37,002 nucleotides of DNA from an uncultured Anaerolineales bacterium (GCA_949319575.1 CASGHD010000028.1:1-37002), one strand, 5' to 3'. Positions 7,648-15,549 are shown, numbered from the stretch's first letter. The notes: generated by a model not told the origin, from the sequence alone. Translations and numbers: made by a program.

Positions 7648-9731
7648 CATTTCCCGCTGAGTGGAACACGGTTGGGGCCAATAAAGATCGGCATTTCCAC
7701 GAGGTTCCAGCCGTATTCATATGCCAGGGTCACCCCGCATTCGCCTTCCACGGGCTCAACCAACCCGTTTTGATTGGCGTCGAAACCCTGTAACAAATAA
7801 TTTCCCAAATTAGATATTTCGTTGACGATGGGTTCCATCTCCGGTCCAAACGGCATTTCAGTTAACTGGAGGGCAAGCGGCAACAGTTGATCGGTCCAGC
7901 CTTCCATGTTCCGAATGCAGGTCTGAATATTTTCGCTATACAGCCTCATGTTCGGCGTTGAATCTTCCGCATCTCCGACATTCTTTGCGCCCAGCGCGGC
8001 AAGTTGCAGGTAACCGAGTTGGTTTCCGTTCGGCAAACTGCCAAACCCATCGCCATCGTTGCTGTCTATTTTGCCGTCCTCATCGTAGTCCTTATATTGT
8101 TCGTTCAACGCGCCCACGATGAGGTTGATCACATCCTCGGTCCGCTTGCGCAGGGTGGTTTCATCGCCGGTTTGATACGCCTGCGCCAAACCGACGAAAC
8201 CGGGGTTGATCGGATCGCCATTGATCGCGCCGGTGATATAGCTTCCGCTGTAATAATACAGCCCCTGCATGGGGGCATATCGATTAGGGGTGTCTATATT
8301 GGATGCCAATAAATTGCGCGCCGCGGTCAGTGAGCCTCGCGGAAAAATTGACGAGTATGCGACGTTCGCTGATGGGGCTAAGACAACTCCGTTGCTTTGT
8401 TCAACCGTGATAAAAATTTCATCGTAATTTTCAAACAGATTTTGTCGACCGGGCGCGGTAAATTCGAGTTGGCCGATGTTCGATGTATTGATGCGGATAG
8501 TGCCGATATTGCGGACCGATCCGGCGCTGCTGTTTCTTAGCCATGCCTCGTAACGAGTTCCACTAGCGGGTAGTTCTGCGTCATTCAAAATAAGCGTTAC
8601 CCGGTCTAAAACGCCGTTGAAGTCGGTGAAGCGCATCCTGCCGATAGGGATATCCGGGTCCACCGGCACCGGGGTGGGGGTAACGGATACGGCGGGTGGG
8701 TTAATGAATTGGAACAAGGCAAAAGCCAGTCCAGCCGCGATGGCGATCTCCAAGCCAATCCGAAGCCAGCGTGTGAGAGGACGTTCCGGCGGAGCCTGCT
8801 TTTTTTTGTTTGCTTCCGCCGCAAGTTGGCGCGCCATCTGCGCGATGTGGATCGTTCCCGGAGATACCGTCTGCCCGTTGAACACAGCCAGAAATTCCTG
8901 GGCAAGTTCCCCGGCGCTTTCGTACCGCATGGATGGGTCTTTTGCCAACGCGCGATCGAGAATGGCTTGCAGGTCGGATGAGATCCCCTCGATGACCGGC
9001 GGCGGCTCGTTGATATGTTTCATCAACATGCCGAAGGTGGTGTCCGATTGGAACGGTACCGCGCCAGCCAGCATTTCGTACAGCATAATGCCGAGGGAGT
9101 AAATATCCGTGCGCTTGTCCACCTTATCGCCACGCGATTGTTCCGGGCTCATGTACGCGGGCGTGCCCGAAACGGAACCGGTTGTGGTGTGCGAGGTCGA
9201 GTCGAGGAGGCGCACCAGCCCGAAATCGGTGAGAACCGGTTCCACATCGATCGGTAGGGTATCGTTGATCTCGACCGAGTTTTCTTGCGAGCGGAGCAAT
9301 ACATTGGCAGGCTTGATATCGCGATGGATGATCCCCTTCGCGTGGGCGTAATCGAGCGCGCTGGCCACCGCTTTCAGGAGTTTGGCGACGATGCCGATGG
9401 GGATGCGTTTTTTCTGCTCATGCAGGGCTTTCATATATGCGGCGAGCGTTGGCCCCGGCACATACTCCATGACAATGCACGGAGTCTCATCCTCCACCTT
9501 ATAATCCAGCAATTGGACGATGTTGGGGTGCTTTAATTCCCCAACCACCTCGGCTTCTCGCTGGAAGCGGCTGAGTTGCTCTGAATCTCTTTCCAACAAG
9601 CCTCGCATCACCTTGATGGCTACAACCCCATACGACTTGTGAGTGCCTTTGTATACTTCCGCCATACCCCCGCGGGCTACGAGATTTTCGATGTGGACAT
9701 TACCGAGCGTTTTGCCAGCCCAATCTGCCAT
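7647..9731 (-). CDS. Membrane-anchored Ser/Thr protein kinase (PknB-like) with outer domain
   Basis: This 694-residue Hanks-type kinase has a glycine loop ARGGMAEVYKG (19-29), K40 in VAIK, HRDIKPANVLL with catalytic D138, DFG at 169-171 and GTPAYMSPEQ (189-198). One membrane helix lies at about 324-344 (IGLEIAIAAGLAFALFQF). The outer part is proline-rich at first. It then has a segment resembling the RskA-type anti-sigma-factor outer domain (RYEAWLRNSSAG), and two Asp/Asn-rich stretches that look like calcium-binding EF-hand/dockerin loops (DYDEDGKIDSNDGDG and DANQNGLVEPVEGE). No PASTA repeats are seen. ATG 9731 is preferred over TTG 9737: TATAAT lies seven bases before the ATG and no Shine-Dalgarno is near, so the mRNA may be leaderless. 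Confidence 0.92.
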   Translation of the reverse strand: MADWAGKTLGNVHIENLVARGGMAEVYKGTHKSYGVVAIKVMRGLLERDSEQLSRFQREAEVVGELKHPNIVQLLDYKVEDETPCIVMEYVPGPTLAAYMKALHEQKKRIPIGIVAKLLKAVASALDYAHAKGIIHRDIKPANVLLRSQENSVEINDTLPIDVEPVLTDFGLVRLLDSTSHTTTGSVSGTPAYMSPEQSRGDKVDKRTDIYSLGIMLYEMLAGAVPFQSDTTFGMLMKHINEPPPVIEGISSDLQAILDRALAKDPSMRYESAGELAQEFLAVFNGQTVSPGTIHIAQMARQLAAEANKKKQAPPERPLTRWLRIGLEIAIAAGLAFALFQFINPPAVSVTPTPVPVDPDIPIGRMRFTDFNGVLDRVTLILNDAELPASGTRYEAWLRNSSAGSVRNIGTIRINTSNIGQLEFTAPGRQNLFENYDEIFITVEQSNGVVLAPSANVAYSSIFPRGSLTAARNLLASNIDTPNRYAPMQGLYYYSGSYITGAINGDPINPGFVGLAQAYQTGDETTLRKRTEDVINLIVGALNEQYKDYDEDGKIDSNDGDGFGSLPNGNQLGYLQLAALGAKNVGDAEDSTPNMRLYSENIQTCIRNMEGWTDQLLPLALQLTEMPFGPEMEPIVNEISNLGNYLLQGFDANQNGLVEPVEGECGVTLAYEYGWNLVEMPIFIGPNRVPLSGK

Positions 9732-9738
9732 GCGCAAA

Positions 9739-9744
9739 ATTATA
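9739..9744 (-). promoter_or_regulatory. -10 box of the kinase gene, probable leaderless start
   Basis: TATAAT on the minus strand ends seven bases before the kinase ATG, so transcription should begin at or next to the start codon. No matching -35 is clear. Confidence 0.5.
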
Positions 9745-9767
9745 ACCTAGAATAAGTTCGCCTCCTG

Positions 9768-9773
9768 TATAAT
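9768..9773 (+). promoter_or_regulatory. -10 box of cinA
   Basis: TATAAT on the plus strand lies 26 bases before the GTG codon at 9794. No good -35 is seen. It is divergent from the kinase -10 box 24 bp away. Confidence 0.5.
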
Positions 9774-9793
9774 GGCACGACTTTATTATTCTG

Positions 9794-10291
9794 GTGACTC
9801 AACCCATGCCTGAAACCCTTCCCGAAGAACAAATAAGCAAACTCTTGCGCGAGCGCGGGCTGACGCTTGCCCTCGCAGAATCCTGCACCGGCGGGTTGGT
9901 CAGCGACCGGGTCACGAACATCCCCGGCTCATCGGAGTATTTTCGAGGAGGGGTGGTGGTATATGCTTACGAAGCGAAAGTCTCCATCCTGCATGTCTCG
10001 TGGGATACGCTCAACAAGTTCGGCGCGGTCAGCGAACAGGCTGTTTTGGAAATGGCGCGCGGCGCGCGGACGGCTCTCCATGCGGATATCGCCGCTTCGA
10101 TCTCAGGGATAGCGGGTCCAAGCGGTGGAACGGAATCCAAACCTGTGGGCACGGTGTGGTTGGCGCTCGCCACCCCACAAGACGAATGGACTCGCTCTCA
10201 ACATTTTTCAGGAAACCGGAAACAAATAAAAGCCGCGTCGGCTGACGCGGCTTTGCAATTCGTGTTGGATTATTTGCAAGGGGCATTGTAA
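9794..10291 (+). CDS. pncC: CinA C-terminal domain protein, nicotinamide-nucleotide amidase
   Basis: This 165-residue stand-alone CinA-C domain is the PncC type, which deamidates nicotinamide mononucleotide in NAD salvage. Signatures are LALAESCTGGLVSDRVTNIPGSS, FRGGVVVYAYEAK, and IAASISGIAGPSGGTESKPVGTVW with the GIAGP loop. The catalytic Ser is in the ESCTGG motif. It lacks the N-terminal MoCF-like domain of full-length CinA. Two starts are possible, GTG 9794 or ATG 9806; the family N-terminus does not decide between them. It is monocistronic, and its stop codon lies within a palindrome that also holds the stop codon of the convergent F420 oxidoreductase gene. Confidence 0.92.
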   Translation: MTQPMPETLPEEQISKLLRERGLTLALAESCTGGLVSDRVTNIPGSSEYFRGGVVVYAYEAKVSILHVSWDTLNKFGAVSEQAVLEMARGARTALHADIAASISGIAGPSGGTESKPVGTVWLALATPQDEWTRSQHFSGNRKQIKAASADAALQFVLDYLQGAL

Positions 10292-10313
10292 GGCAAGATT
10301 AATCTTGCCTTAC
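10288..10313. terminator. Perfect 26-bp palindrome holding both stop codons
   Basis: The 13-bp arm GTAAGGCAAGATT is followed by its exact complement. The TAA of pncC (10289-10291) and the TAA of the convergent LLM oxidoreductase gene (10310-10312) lie in the two arms. No long T-tract follows, so terminator strength is uncertain. Confidence 0.6.
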
Positions 10314-11308
10314 GTCTGCGCAAACGTATCGATCAACAACTTGAAATTCCCGCCCACGGGGTACAGGATCGGGCACGTGCATCCGCGCTTCTTGTATTCC
10401 TCCACTTTCGCTTTCGCCTCCGCTGGAGTGCCGGATGCGGTGATGCGATGCACAAGTTCATCCGGCACAAGATGCTTGGCTTGATGAATCTGTTCCTTGG
10501 TGGCGGGCCACCCTAAAATGGACTGGATATTGGCGATCACATCCTGCGAAACCTGCGACGCTTTTGCGATGTGCGGTTGCTGGGCGAGATACTGGCAGAG
10601 CAATTCCTTGGTGTAATCGATGGCTTTATCGTGGTCTTCATCCACCGAACAAACGACAAGTTGCGGACGGTCAAACTCCTCCATCTTGCGCCCGGATTTC
10701 TTCAAACCTTTTTCCAATTGTTCCATCGCCTTATCGTTATACTCCGGCGGGACGCAATAATTCAACACGGCTCCGTCGGCGATCTCGCCGGTCAACTCCA
10801 TCATTACATCGCCTGTCGCGCCGATCATGATCGGGATATTGCGCGGCTCGCGGCGGCCATGCACCACGTCCAATTCGATGCCGTCCACGTGATGAAATTC
10901 TCCATGAAAAGTAACCCGCTCCATGTTGAGCAGGCGGCGGAGCACTTCCACCGTTTCACGCATGGCAAGGAGCGGTTTTCGTCTCTCGATGCCCACGTTC
11001 TTCGCTAGCGGATCCCACCACGCGCCGATGCCGCAGATAATTCGATTCGGCGCAAGATCGTCGAGGGTGAGTAACGTCGCGGCGAGCAGGCCAATGTTAC
11101 GCGTCCAATTGTTGATGACCCCCGACCCAACCCTGAGTTTATTCGTCACAGCGGCATAGGCCGCCATGGGAACAATGGCATCCCGCACAAGACGGGATTC
11201 CGCCTGCCAGACTGCTTCAAACCCTTTCTCCTCCGCATAACGGACGTACTCCAACCCGTCGCGCAAGTCGTGCGAATCCTGCAAATACAAAGCGACACGT
11301 TCAGCCAT
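10310..11308 (-). CDS. LLM-class F420-dependent oxidoreductase (Mer-like)
   Basis: This 332-residue (beta/alpha)8 luciferase-like monooxygenase fold protein is in the branch that uses F420, similar to methylenetetrahydromethanopterin reductase (Mer). Supporting segments are [73 protein letters not shown] and the C-terminal [21 protein letters not shown]. Start is ATG 11308 with GAGGAG ahead; the open frame extends 66 codons upstream into cofC but is non-family sequence. It follows cofC by 16 bp, so it is probably part of the F420 operon. The substrate is unknown. Mer itself is not claimed because bacterial relatives act on many compounds. Confidence 0.85.
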   Translation of the reverse strand: MAERVALYLQDSHDLRDGLEYVRYAEEKGFEAVWQAESRLVRDAIVPMAAYAAVTNKLRVGSGVINNWTRNIGLLAATLLTLDDLAPNRIICGIGAWWDPLAKNVGIERRKPLLAMRETVEVLRRLLNMERVTFHGEFHHVDGIELDVVHGRREPRNIPIMIGATGDVMMELTGEIADGAVLNYCVPPEYNDKAMEQLEKGLKKSGRKMEEFDRPQLVVCSVDEDHDKAIDYTKELLCQYLAQQPHIAKASQVSQDVIANIQSILGWPATKEQIHQAKHLVPDELVHRITASGTPAEAKAKVEEYKKRGCTCPILYPVGGNFKLLIDTFAQT

Positions 11309-11324
11309 GGCATTCTCCTCAAAA

Positions 11325-11936
11325 TTAGAAAGTGATCGAACTTTCGAGACTTTTAACCAACTCAAAATCCTCCGGCTCGTCGAGATCAAGCCCAAGTGAC
11401 GGCAGTTCCACCACCTCGAGTCGCGCCCCAGCCTGTTTGACTCGCTCGCAATGCCGCTGGAAGGAATTTTCACCGAAATCATACTCGATGAGTCCCGCCG
11501 GGGCAATCACGAGAGCGTTGGTCCCCTTGCCGTGACGGTCTGGCGCGATCACCACCACCGGCGGCTTGACCGCGCGATCGAGCAAGACTTGGATATCCTC
11601 GCGGGTAACTAAAGGAAGGTCCGCCGGCAAGATGAGCACGCCTTGGGTGGCATACACCTGCGCCACGACCGTCGCTCGTTTCAAGGCGGTGTTCAGGTGC
11701 GGTGTGCCGTCTTCTTGCACGGTGCGGGCGCCGTGTTCGCGGGCAATTGCCAGCGCATTCGGGTCGCGGCTCACTACCAGCACCTCGTTCACACCGGGCA
11801 CCCCAGACAACGTCTCGAGCGAGTGTTGCAACAAAGCCCGGTTTAATTGTGTTCGTTCATCTTCATTCAGTGTGCCCGCCAAACGTGATTTGCCGCGCCG
11901 CAATGGCTTTACAGGGACGATAGCCCAGAGGGTCAT
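11325..11936 (-). CDS. cofC: CofC/FbiD, 2-phospho-L-lactate (or PEP) guanylyltransferase
   Basis: This 203-residue nucleotidyltransferase attaches GMP to 2-phospholactate or phosphoenolpyruvate, the first committed step of the F420 side chain. It shows the MobA/CofC-like start [18 protein letters not shown], the [19 protein letters not shown] segment, the [15 protein letters not shown] metal-binding motif, [14 protein letters not shown], and the family C-terminal [14 protein letters not shown]. Length is normal. Its ATG overlaps the cofD stop by four bases, and the LLM oxidoreductase gene follows 16 bp downstream. Which phospho-acid is used cannot be read from the sequence. A nearby nitroreductase is consistent with the PEP (dehydro-F420) route known in other bacteria. 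Confidence 0.93.
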   Translation of the reverse strand: MTLWAIVPVKPLRRGKSRLAGTLNEDERTQLNRALLQHSLETLSGVPGVNEVLVVSRDPNALAIAREHGARTVQEDGTPHLNTALKRATVVAQVYATQGVLILPADLPLVTREDIQVLLDRAVKPPVVVIAPDRHGKGTNALVIAPAGLIEYDFGENSFQRHCERVKQAGARLEVVELPSLGLDLDEPEDFELVKSLESSITF

Positions 11937-12874
11937 GAGTCACTTCCAACGAACTGGAATATGGCTTGCGCCAATTGCCTTCTATCTTCATGACTTTTCA
12001 TCAGCGTATTCGTTACAAGAGTCCGCATATTCAAACCCCTTACGCTTTCAGTTAGTTGCGAATCGACGGTATCCATGACAAAATGTGTTATCACTCCTTG
12101 ATAATGATTTGCCACCGCCAACGCGGATGGCTCGATTCCTAATTCACGATACATCTTCGCCGCTGGTCCTTTCACAGTTTCTCCTCCAATGATGGGAGAG
12201 ACGGCTACCACGCGTTTCCCCTCTCCCAGCGGGAGAGGGGAAGGGGTGAGGGAGAAAACCTTCAAGATTGGATCCACGCTCACCCACGGGTTCGACGGGC
12301 AAATAACAATTGCATCCGCGGATTCAATCGCCTCTCTCGCCCCCGAGGCTGGTTCAGCTTCGTCAGCCCCTTCAAACCTGAAACCTTTCACTCTCGGCTC
12401 ACACCTGCGATGGACGAAATACTCCTGAAAAGCGAGTTCGCCCTCGTCTGTTTCGACGATTGTCCTTACCGGTGAATCAGACATCGGTAAAACTGTATGT
12501 TGAATTCCCCACGCCTTGCAAAAGTCTCGTGTAATTTTGCTAAGCGAATCGCCCGCTTTCATTCGCCGCGTCCGTTCGAGGTGGGTGCCCAAATCGCGGT
12601 CGCCAAGTTTGAACCAATCCAGCCCGCCGAGTTTCGACGCATTTTCAATTGCATTCCAAGATTCATCCACGCGCCCCCAGCCCGTTTCAGGATTCGCCAA
12701 CCCTGCCAGCGTGTAGCAGACCGTATCCAGGTCGGGACAAATATACAAGCCGTAATGCTCAAAGTCATCGCCCGTGTTGACGATGATGGTGAGTTCCTCT
12801 GGTTTGAGTATCTGGGCGAGTCCATGCGCCAACTTCGCGCCGCCGACTCCGCCCGCGAGGGCGACAATTTTCAT
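11933..12874 (-). CDS. cofD: CofD/FbiA, 2-phospho-L-lactate transferase, with in-frame repeat insertion
   Basis: This 313-residue enzyme transfers the phospho-lactyl or phosphoenolpyruvyl group from its GDP-linked form to FO, giving F420-0 or dehydro-F420-0. Family features are VALAGGVGGAKLAHGL (4-19), IVNTGDDFEHYGLYICPDLDTV, LGDRDLGTHLERT, ICPSNPWVSVDPIL (191-204), and VVAVSPIIGGETVKGPAAKM. Between the last two, residues about 208-220 (SLTPSPLPLGEGK) are encoded by a GC-rich palindrome and replace the usual short helix. Start is ATG 12874; the frame further upstream runs through a REP palindrome and was excluded. It overlaps cofC by four bases. The Shine-Dalgarno is weak and lies in a small GCCGAG/CTCGGC hairpin. 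Confidence 0.95.
   Translation of the reverse strand: MKIVALAGGVGGAKLAHGLAQILKPEELTIIVNTGDDFEHYGLYICPDLDTVCYTLAGLANPETGWGRVDESWNAIENASKLGGLDWFKLGDRDLGTHLERTRRMKAGDSLSKITRDFCKAWGIQHTVLPMSDSPVRTIVETDEGELAFQEYFVHRRCEPRVKGFRFEGADEAEPASGAREAIESADAIVICPSNPWVSVDPILKVFSLTPSPLPLGEGKRVVAVSPIIGGETVKGPAAKMYRELGIEPSALAVANHYQGVITHFVMDTVDSQLTESVRGLNMRTLVTNTLMKSHEDRRQLAQAIFQFVGSDS
12216..12242. repeat. Palindromic repeat inserted in cofD
   Basis: The 12-bp arms TTCCCCTCTCCC and GGGAGAGGGGAA are separated by AGC, followed by GGGGTGAGGG. It is in frame and encodes TPSPLPLGEG on the cofD strand. Palindromes of this wording are dispersed in many environmental genomes. Confidence 0.85.
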
Positions 12875-12891
12875 GCCGAGCCTCGGCACAC

Positions 12892-12935
12892 GCGACATAA
12901 ATGTCGCGGTACGCGTACCGCGACATTTATGTCGC
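12892..12935. repeat. REP palindrome, downstream end of the RAYT element
   Basis: This is a perfect 44-bp palindrome whose half begins GCGACATAAATGTCGCGGTA. Its first 22 bases match the upstream copy at 13599-13620 except for one base. It lies between cofD and the transposase stop codon. Confidence 0.85.
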
Positions 12936-12938
12936 TTT

Positions 12939-13584
12939 TCACCACGACCCAAGTTCGGGATTGATGTATGTAAACTTCCACTCTGTCCATTCCTTTACCA
13001 AACCTGCTTTCACTGGATTGTTCAAAATGTACTTGATGATTCGTTCCATTTCTTGCTCGTCCCTGACAAAGTGGTCATAACTTTCATGATGCCAAAAACT
13101 ACCGTTGCGATTTAGGCTTAGATTGCAGGATCGTGCGGTGTTTCCTTTCAATAAGCGCAGAGTTTCAGCGACGGGATATTTTGCGCTCATGCCCTTGTGT
13201 TTTCCCTGATCCGCTACGAGCGAATCGAAAAGTAAATGCGCATGATTTGGCATTATACAACCGGCATAAAGATCATAACGTTTCTTGTCCATGTCCAGGA
13301 TTTTGTCCATGACATTTCTGGCGATGTCTTCCCGTTGGAGCCAGCGCGGACCATGCTCGCAACGATCAAGATATTTGTCATAGCGTCCAAACTGTCTCTT
13401 CTCGATTTCATTAACGATCTGACGCGGATAAATTCTGTCTCGAATTCAATTCGCGCTCGCGCTGCGCTTTGAGTTCGGCGAGTATTTCAAGCGGGAGAGA
13501 ATCAGCCAGGCGGATTGTTACGAACAATGGGCAGCCATCTGGGTGAATGTGCGGCAGGTTGCGCTTGTAGCGGATATCTGGCAT
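12939..13584 (-). pseudogene. REP-associated tyrosine transposase (RAYT/Y1-Tnp family), frameshifted
   Basis: The frame starting ATG 13584 encodes MPDIRYKRNLPHIHPDG, LFVTIRLADSLPLEIL and stops at 13411 after 57 codons. The rest of the protein continues in the +1 frame, from about 13450 to 12939. It contains the HUH-type motif in GCIMPNHAHLLF, FWHHESYDHFVRD, and the catalytic-tyrosine helix MERIIKYILNNPVKAGLV. A single frameshift near 13410-13440 therefore splits a protein of about 215 residues. Single-strand HUH transposases of this family act on REP palindromes, and matching palindromes flank it at 12892-12935 and 13599-13620. It sits within the F420 cluster between cofD and the nitroreductase gene. 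A sequencing error or programmed frameshift cannot be excluded. Confidence 0.85.
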
Positions 13585-13598
13585 AAAAAATCCTTATG

Positions 13599-13620
13599 GC
13601 GACATAAATGTCGCGTTACG
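13599..13620. repeat. REP element, upstream end of the RAYT element
   Basis: GCGACATAAATGTCGC is itself palindromic and continues GTTACG, matching the downstream REP at 21 of 22 bases. It lies 15 bp upstream of the transposase ATG. Confidence 0.8.
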
Positions 13621-13629
13621 ATTTCGCGC

Positions 13630-14244
13630 TCAAAGATATCGGATGATTGTGTCGAGTGGCTTTCTTTCTCTTGCTTCGGGAATTACCTCTGGGAAGCCAA
13701 GAAAAAATATCCCTTGCGACTCCCACTTGTCCGGTAGATCCAAAGTCTTCTGAATCGTTTCTACCGCGAATAGGGGCCAGCAAGCCCAAACTCCTCCAAG
13801 CCCCTCGGCGTGCGCGGCGAGGAGGAGTTGCATCCCCGCCGCGGCGACGGATTGAACGGTCATGCGAAATTCTGCTTTGGCGCGAAGTTTGTCGGGATAG
13901 GAGTCCATCTCACTCATGTCGAGGCAGAGGAGAATGGCAACAGGCGCGGACGTAATGCGGTCTTTCGATCGCTTGAGTTGCGCTTGAATTTTTTCGGGAG
14001 GAATGCCGTCTGCTGTGAGATCGCGTTCAAAGTCATTCGCCATCGCGTCGGCGAGTTTTGCTCTGACGGATGAATCCCTCACGACGACGAATCTCCACGG
14101 TTGGCGGTTGTGCGCGGAGGGGGCGTACGTCGCGGTGGCGAGAATCGTCCGAATGACTGAATCAGGCACAGGGTCCGATGTGAAGCGGCGGATCGAGCGG
14201 CGCGTCCGCAGAAAATTGTGAAGTTCAGTTGTGGTCGTGGACAT
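13630..14244 (-). CDS. Nitroreductase-family protein, probable FbiB-C-like dehydro-F420 reductase
   Basis: This 204-residue FMN-dependent nitroreductase-fold protein has LRTRRSIRRFTSDPVPDSVI at the N-terminus, YAPSAHNRQPWRFVVVRD, AAAGMQLLLAAHAEGLGGVWACWPLFA and the C-terminal GFPEVIPEARERKPLD. In actinobacteria the same domain is fused to CofE in FbiB and reduces dehydro-F420 to F420. Here it is separate, but it lies in the F420 cluster two genes from cofE, so the same role is inferred. ATG 14244 lies inside the end of the PPOX gene (20-base overlap); the open frame goes further upstream without family sequence. Another FMN reductase role is possible. Confidence 0.8.
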   Translation of the reverse strand: MSTTTTELHNFLRTRRSIRRFTSDPVPDSVIRTILATATYAPSAHNRQPWRFVVVRDSSVRAKLADAMANDFERDLTADGIPPEKIQAQLKRSKDRITSAPVAILLCLDMSEMDSYPDKLRAKAEFRMTVQSVAAAGMQLLLAAHAEGLGGVWACWPLFAVETIQKTLDLPDKWESQGIFFLGFPEVIPEARERKPLDTIIRYL

Positions 14245-14617
14245 GAGTCGGCTTGATCTTGTAGATGATCCGTTTTTGTCCTTCAGTCTTGTTCCATGGC
14301 TTGTTGTTGTAGCGAAGCGATAACTCCGCGATGTGTTCATCCGCGCCTTCTTTGGTGGAGCCGACCACCTCGCCGCGAATGCCGATGTAGCGATAGCGAT
14401 CGTTGGGGTCTTGAATAGTCATCGCCACATGCGAGCGCGCCTTCATGTTTTTATCTTTGAGCCGCCCCTCGGCGGTGTTGATGAGAATGAGATCGCCGTC
14501 CACGCTGAACCAAACGGGCGTCACTTGCGGCGAACCGTCGGGCATGAGCGTGGCGAGATAAAGAAACGCTTTTGAGTCGTTGCTGATGAGGTCTGAATAT
14601 TTGGTTTGGATTGTCAT
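14225..14617 (-). CDS. PPOX-class F420-dependent oxidoreductase
   Basis: This 130-residue split beta-barrel flavin/deazaflavin-binding protein (pyridoxamine 5'-phosphate oxidase-like) has SDLISNDSKAFLYLATLMPDG, SPQVTPVWFSVDGDLILINT, RLKDKNMKARSHVAMTIQDP and YIGIRGEVVGST, the usual layout of the TIGR03618-like F420-dependent group. It reduces small organic substrates or scavenges oxidants; the substrate is unknown. The start is ATG 14617 with AAGGA ahead, not the longer TTG-like extension. It overlaps the nitroreductase gene and follows cofE by about 100 bp, so it is a likely user of the F420 made by its neighbours. Confidence 0.88.
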   Translation of the reverse strand: MTIQTKYSDLISNDSKAFLYLATLMPDGSPQVTPVWFSVDGDLILINTAEGRLKDKNMKARSHVAMTIQDPNDRYRYIGIRGEVVGSTKEGADEHIAELSLRYNNKPWNKTEGQKRIIYKIKPTHVHDHN

Positions 14618-14694
14618 GGCGTGTCCTTGTTTATTGTGATGCGATGAGTCTATCAAGCGTGAATAAGAATCTTGTTAGCGTTATTTTGTTCTTT

Positions 14695-14711
14695 CAGCAG
14701 TTCAACTGCTG
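14695..14711. repeat. Small hairpin between cofE and the PPOX gene
   Basis: CAGCAGTT and AACTGCTG are complementary around a single C. It lies just downstream of the cofE stop with no clear T-tract. Confidence 0.4.
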
Positions 14712-14724
14712 GACGATCAATACT

Positions 14725-15540
14725 TCATCGAAACAAATCTTGTTCTTTGGGTCGAATCAATTCCTTCATTGACGCCTCGCGCAACGGATATGGAAATCCG
14801 CGCACATGCACAACGGGCGTTCCCTCCGCGGCTTGCCCCATCATCAGCGACGCGGCGGCGGCGAGTTCATCTGCCACGCCGACTTGCGTAACTTGTAACT
14901 TGTATCCGAAAAGGTCTTCCCTGCCGCGTAAATCTTCAAGCCCTGGGATTCCCGCGATTCCGATTGCGACGCCGACTGTGCCATTTCTCCACGCGCGTCC
15001 ATGCGAGTCAATGATGAGGATGCCGATTCGCTTCGCTGTTTTGGATTCAATGTCAGCGCGCATCTTTTCCGCGCTTCGATCTGGCTCGGCGGGGAGGAGG
15101 AGTACCCAGTCTTCAGACCTCACTCCCAACGCATCTCCTCGCTTCGTCTCCGCTAGCGCTCCGTTCAGCGCGAGAGGGGGATTCACATTCGAATGATCAA
15201 TCCCCGCGTTGGCGCAAACGAAGCCGAGTTTGTGCTCCACGATAATTGCGCCGACTCGCGTCCGCAAGACTTCATTACTTTCCTGAAGGATAAGTTCAAC
15301 GACGCGCGGGTCTTTTTCCGTTTGCTTGGCAAGCTCGATGGCGCGTTGCGACGGCATGACCGTTGCAAGATTTATCGTCCGCCCTTCGGACTTGGAAACT
15401 ATTTTTTGCGCGAGAACAAAGATATCGTTGTCCTCAAGTGTAATTTTATTTTCCCGCAGAGAATTAAGAACAATATCCGCCAGGTTGTCGCCGTGGCGGA
15501 TGAGGGGGATGCCGAGGAGGGAGGTGAGGGTGAGAGACAT
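14725..15540 (-). CDS. cofE: CofE, coenzyme F420-0:L-glutamate ligase, with in-frame insertion
   Basis: This 271-residue GTP-dependent ligase adds glutamates to F420-0. Family segments are DNDIFVLAQKIVSKSEGR (37-54), LQESNEVLRTR, GFVCANAGIDHSNV (106-119), VLLLPAEPDRSAEKMR, IGILIIDSHGRAWRNGTVGV, IAGIPGLEDLRGREDLFG and VADELAAAASLMMGQ. Between residues 119 and 145 there are about 25 extra residues, including PPLALNGALAETKRGDALGV, absent from the usual SNV-to-LLLP junction. They look encoded by an inserted repeat. The stand-alone form lacks the nitroreductase domain of FbiB, which is encoded separately nearby. No Shine-Dalgarno is seen; a heptamer array lies directly upstream. Confidence 0.94.
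   Translation of the reverse strand: MSLTLTSLLGIPLIRHGDNLADIVLNSLRENKITLEDNDIFVLAQKIVSKSEGRTINLATVMPSQRAIELAKQTEKDPRVVELILQESNEVLRTRVGAIIVEHKLGFVCANAGIDHSNVNPPLALNGALAETKRGDALGVRSEDWVLLLPAEPDRSAEKMRADIESKTAKRIGILIIDSHGRAWRNGTVGVAIGIAGIPGLEDLRGREDLFGYKLQVTQVGVADELAAAASLMMGQAAEGTPVVHVRGFPYPLREASMKELIRPKEQDLFR
15109..15183. repeat. In-frame insertion segment inside cofE
   Basis: About 75 bp interrupt a conserved junction of the ligase without breaking the frame. The segment contains the inverted piece CGCTAGCG and, on the minus strand, begins CCCCCTCTCGCGCTGAACGG, wording typical of dispersed GC-rich repeats. It may be repeat-derived. Confidence 0.6.
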
Positions 15541-15549
15541 GGTAAAGCG

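Noticed and set aside
14225..14244. Overlap of PPOX and nitroreductase genes as a sign of fusion or frameshift
   Set aside because: Both proteins are complete with normal ends; a 20-base overlap with a separate ATG is ordinary operon packing.
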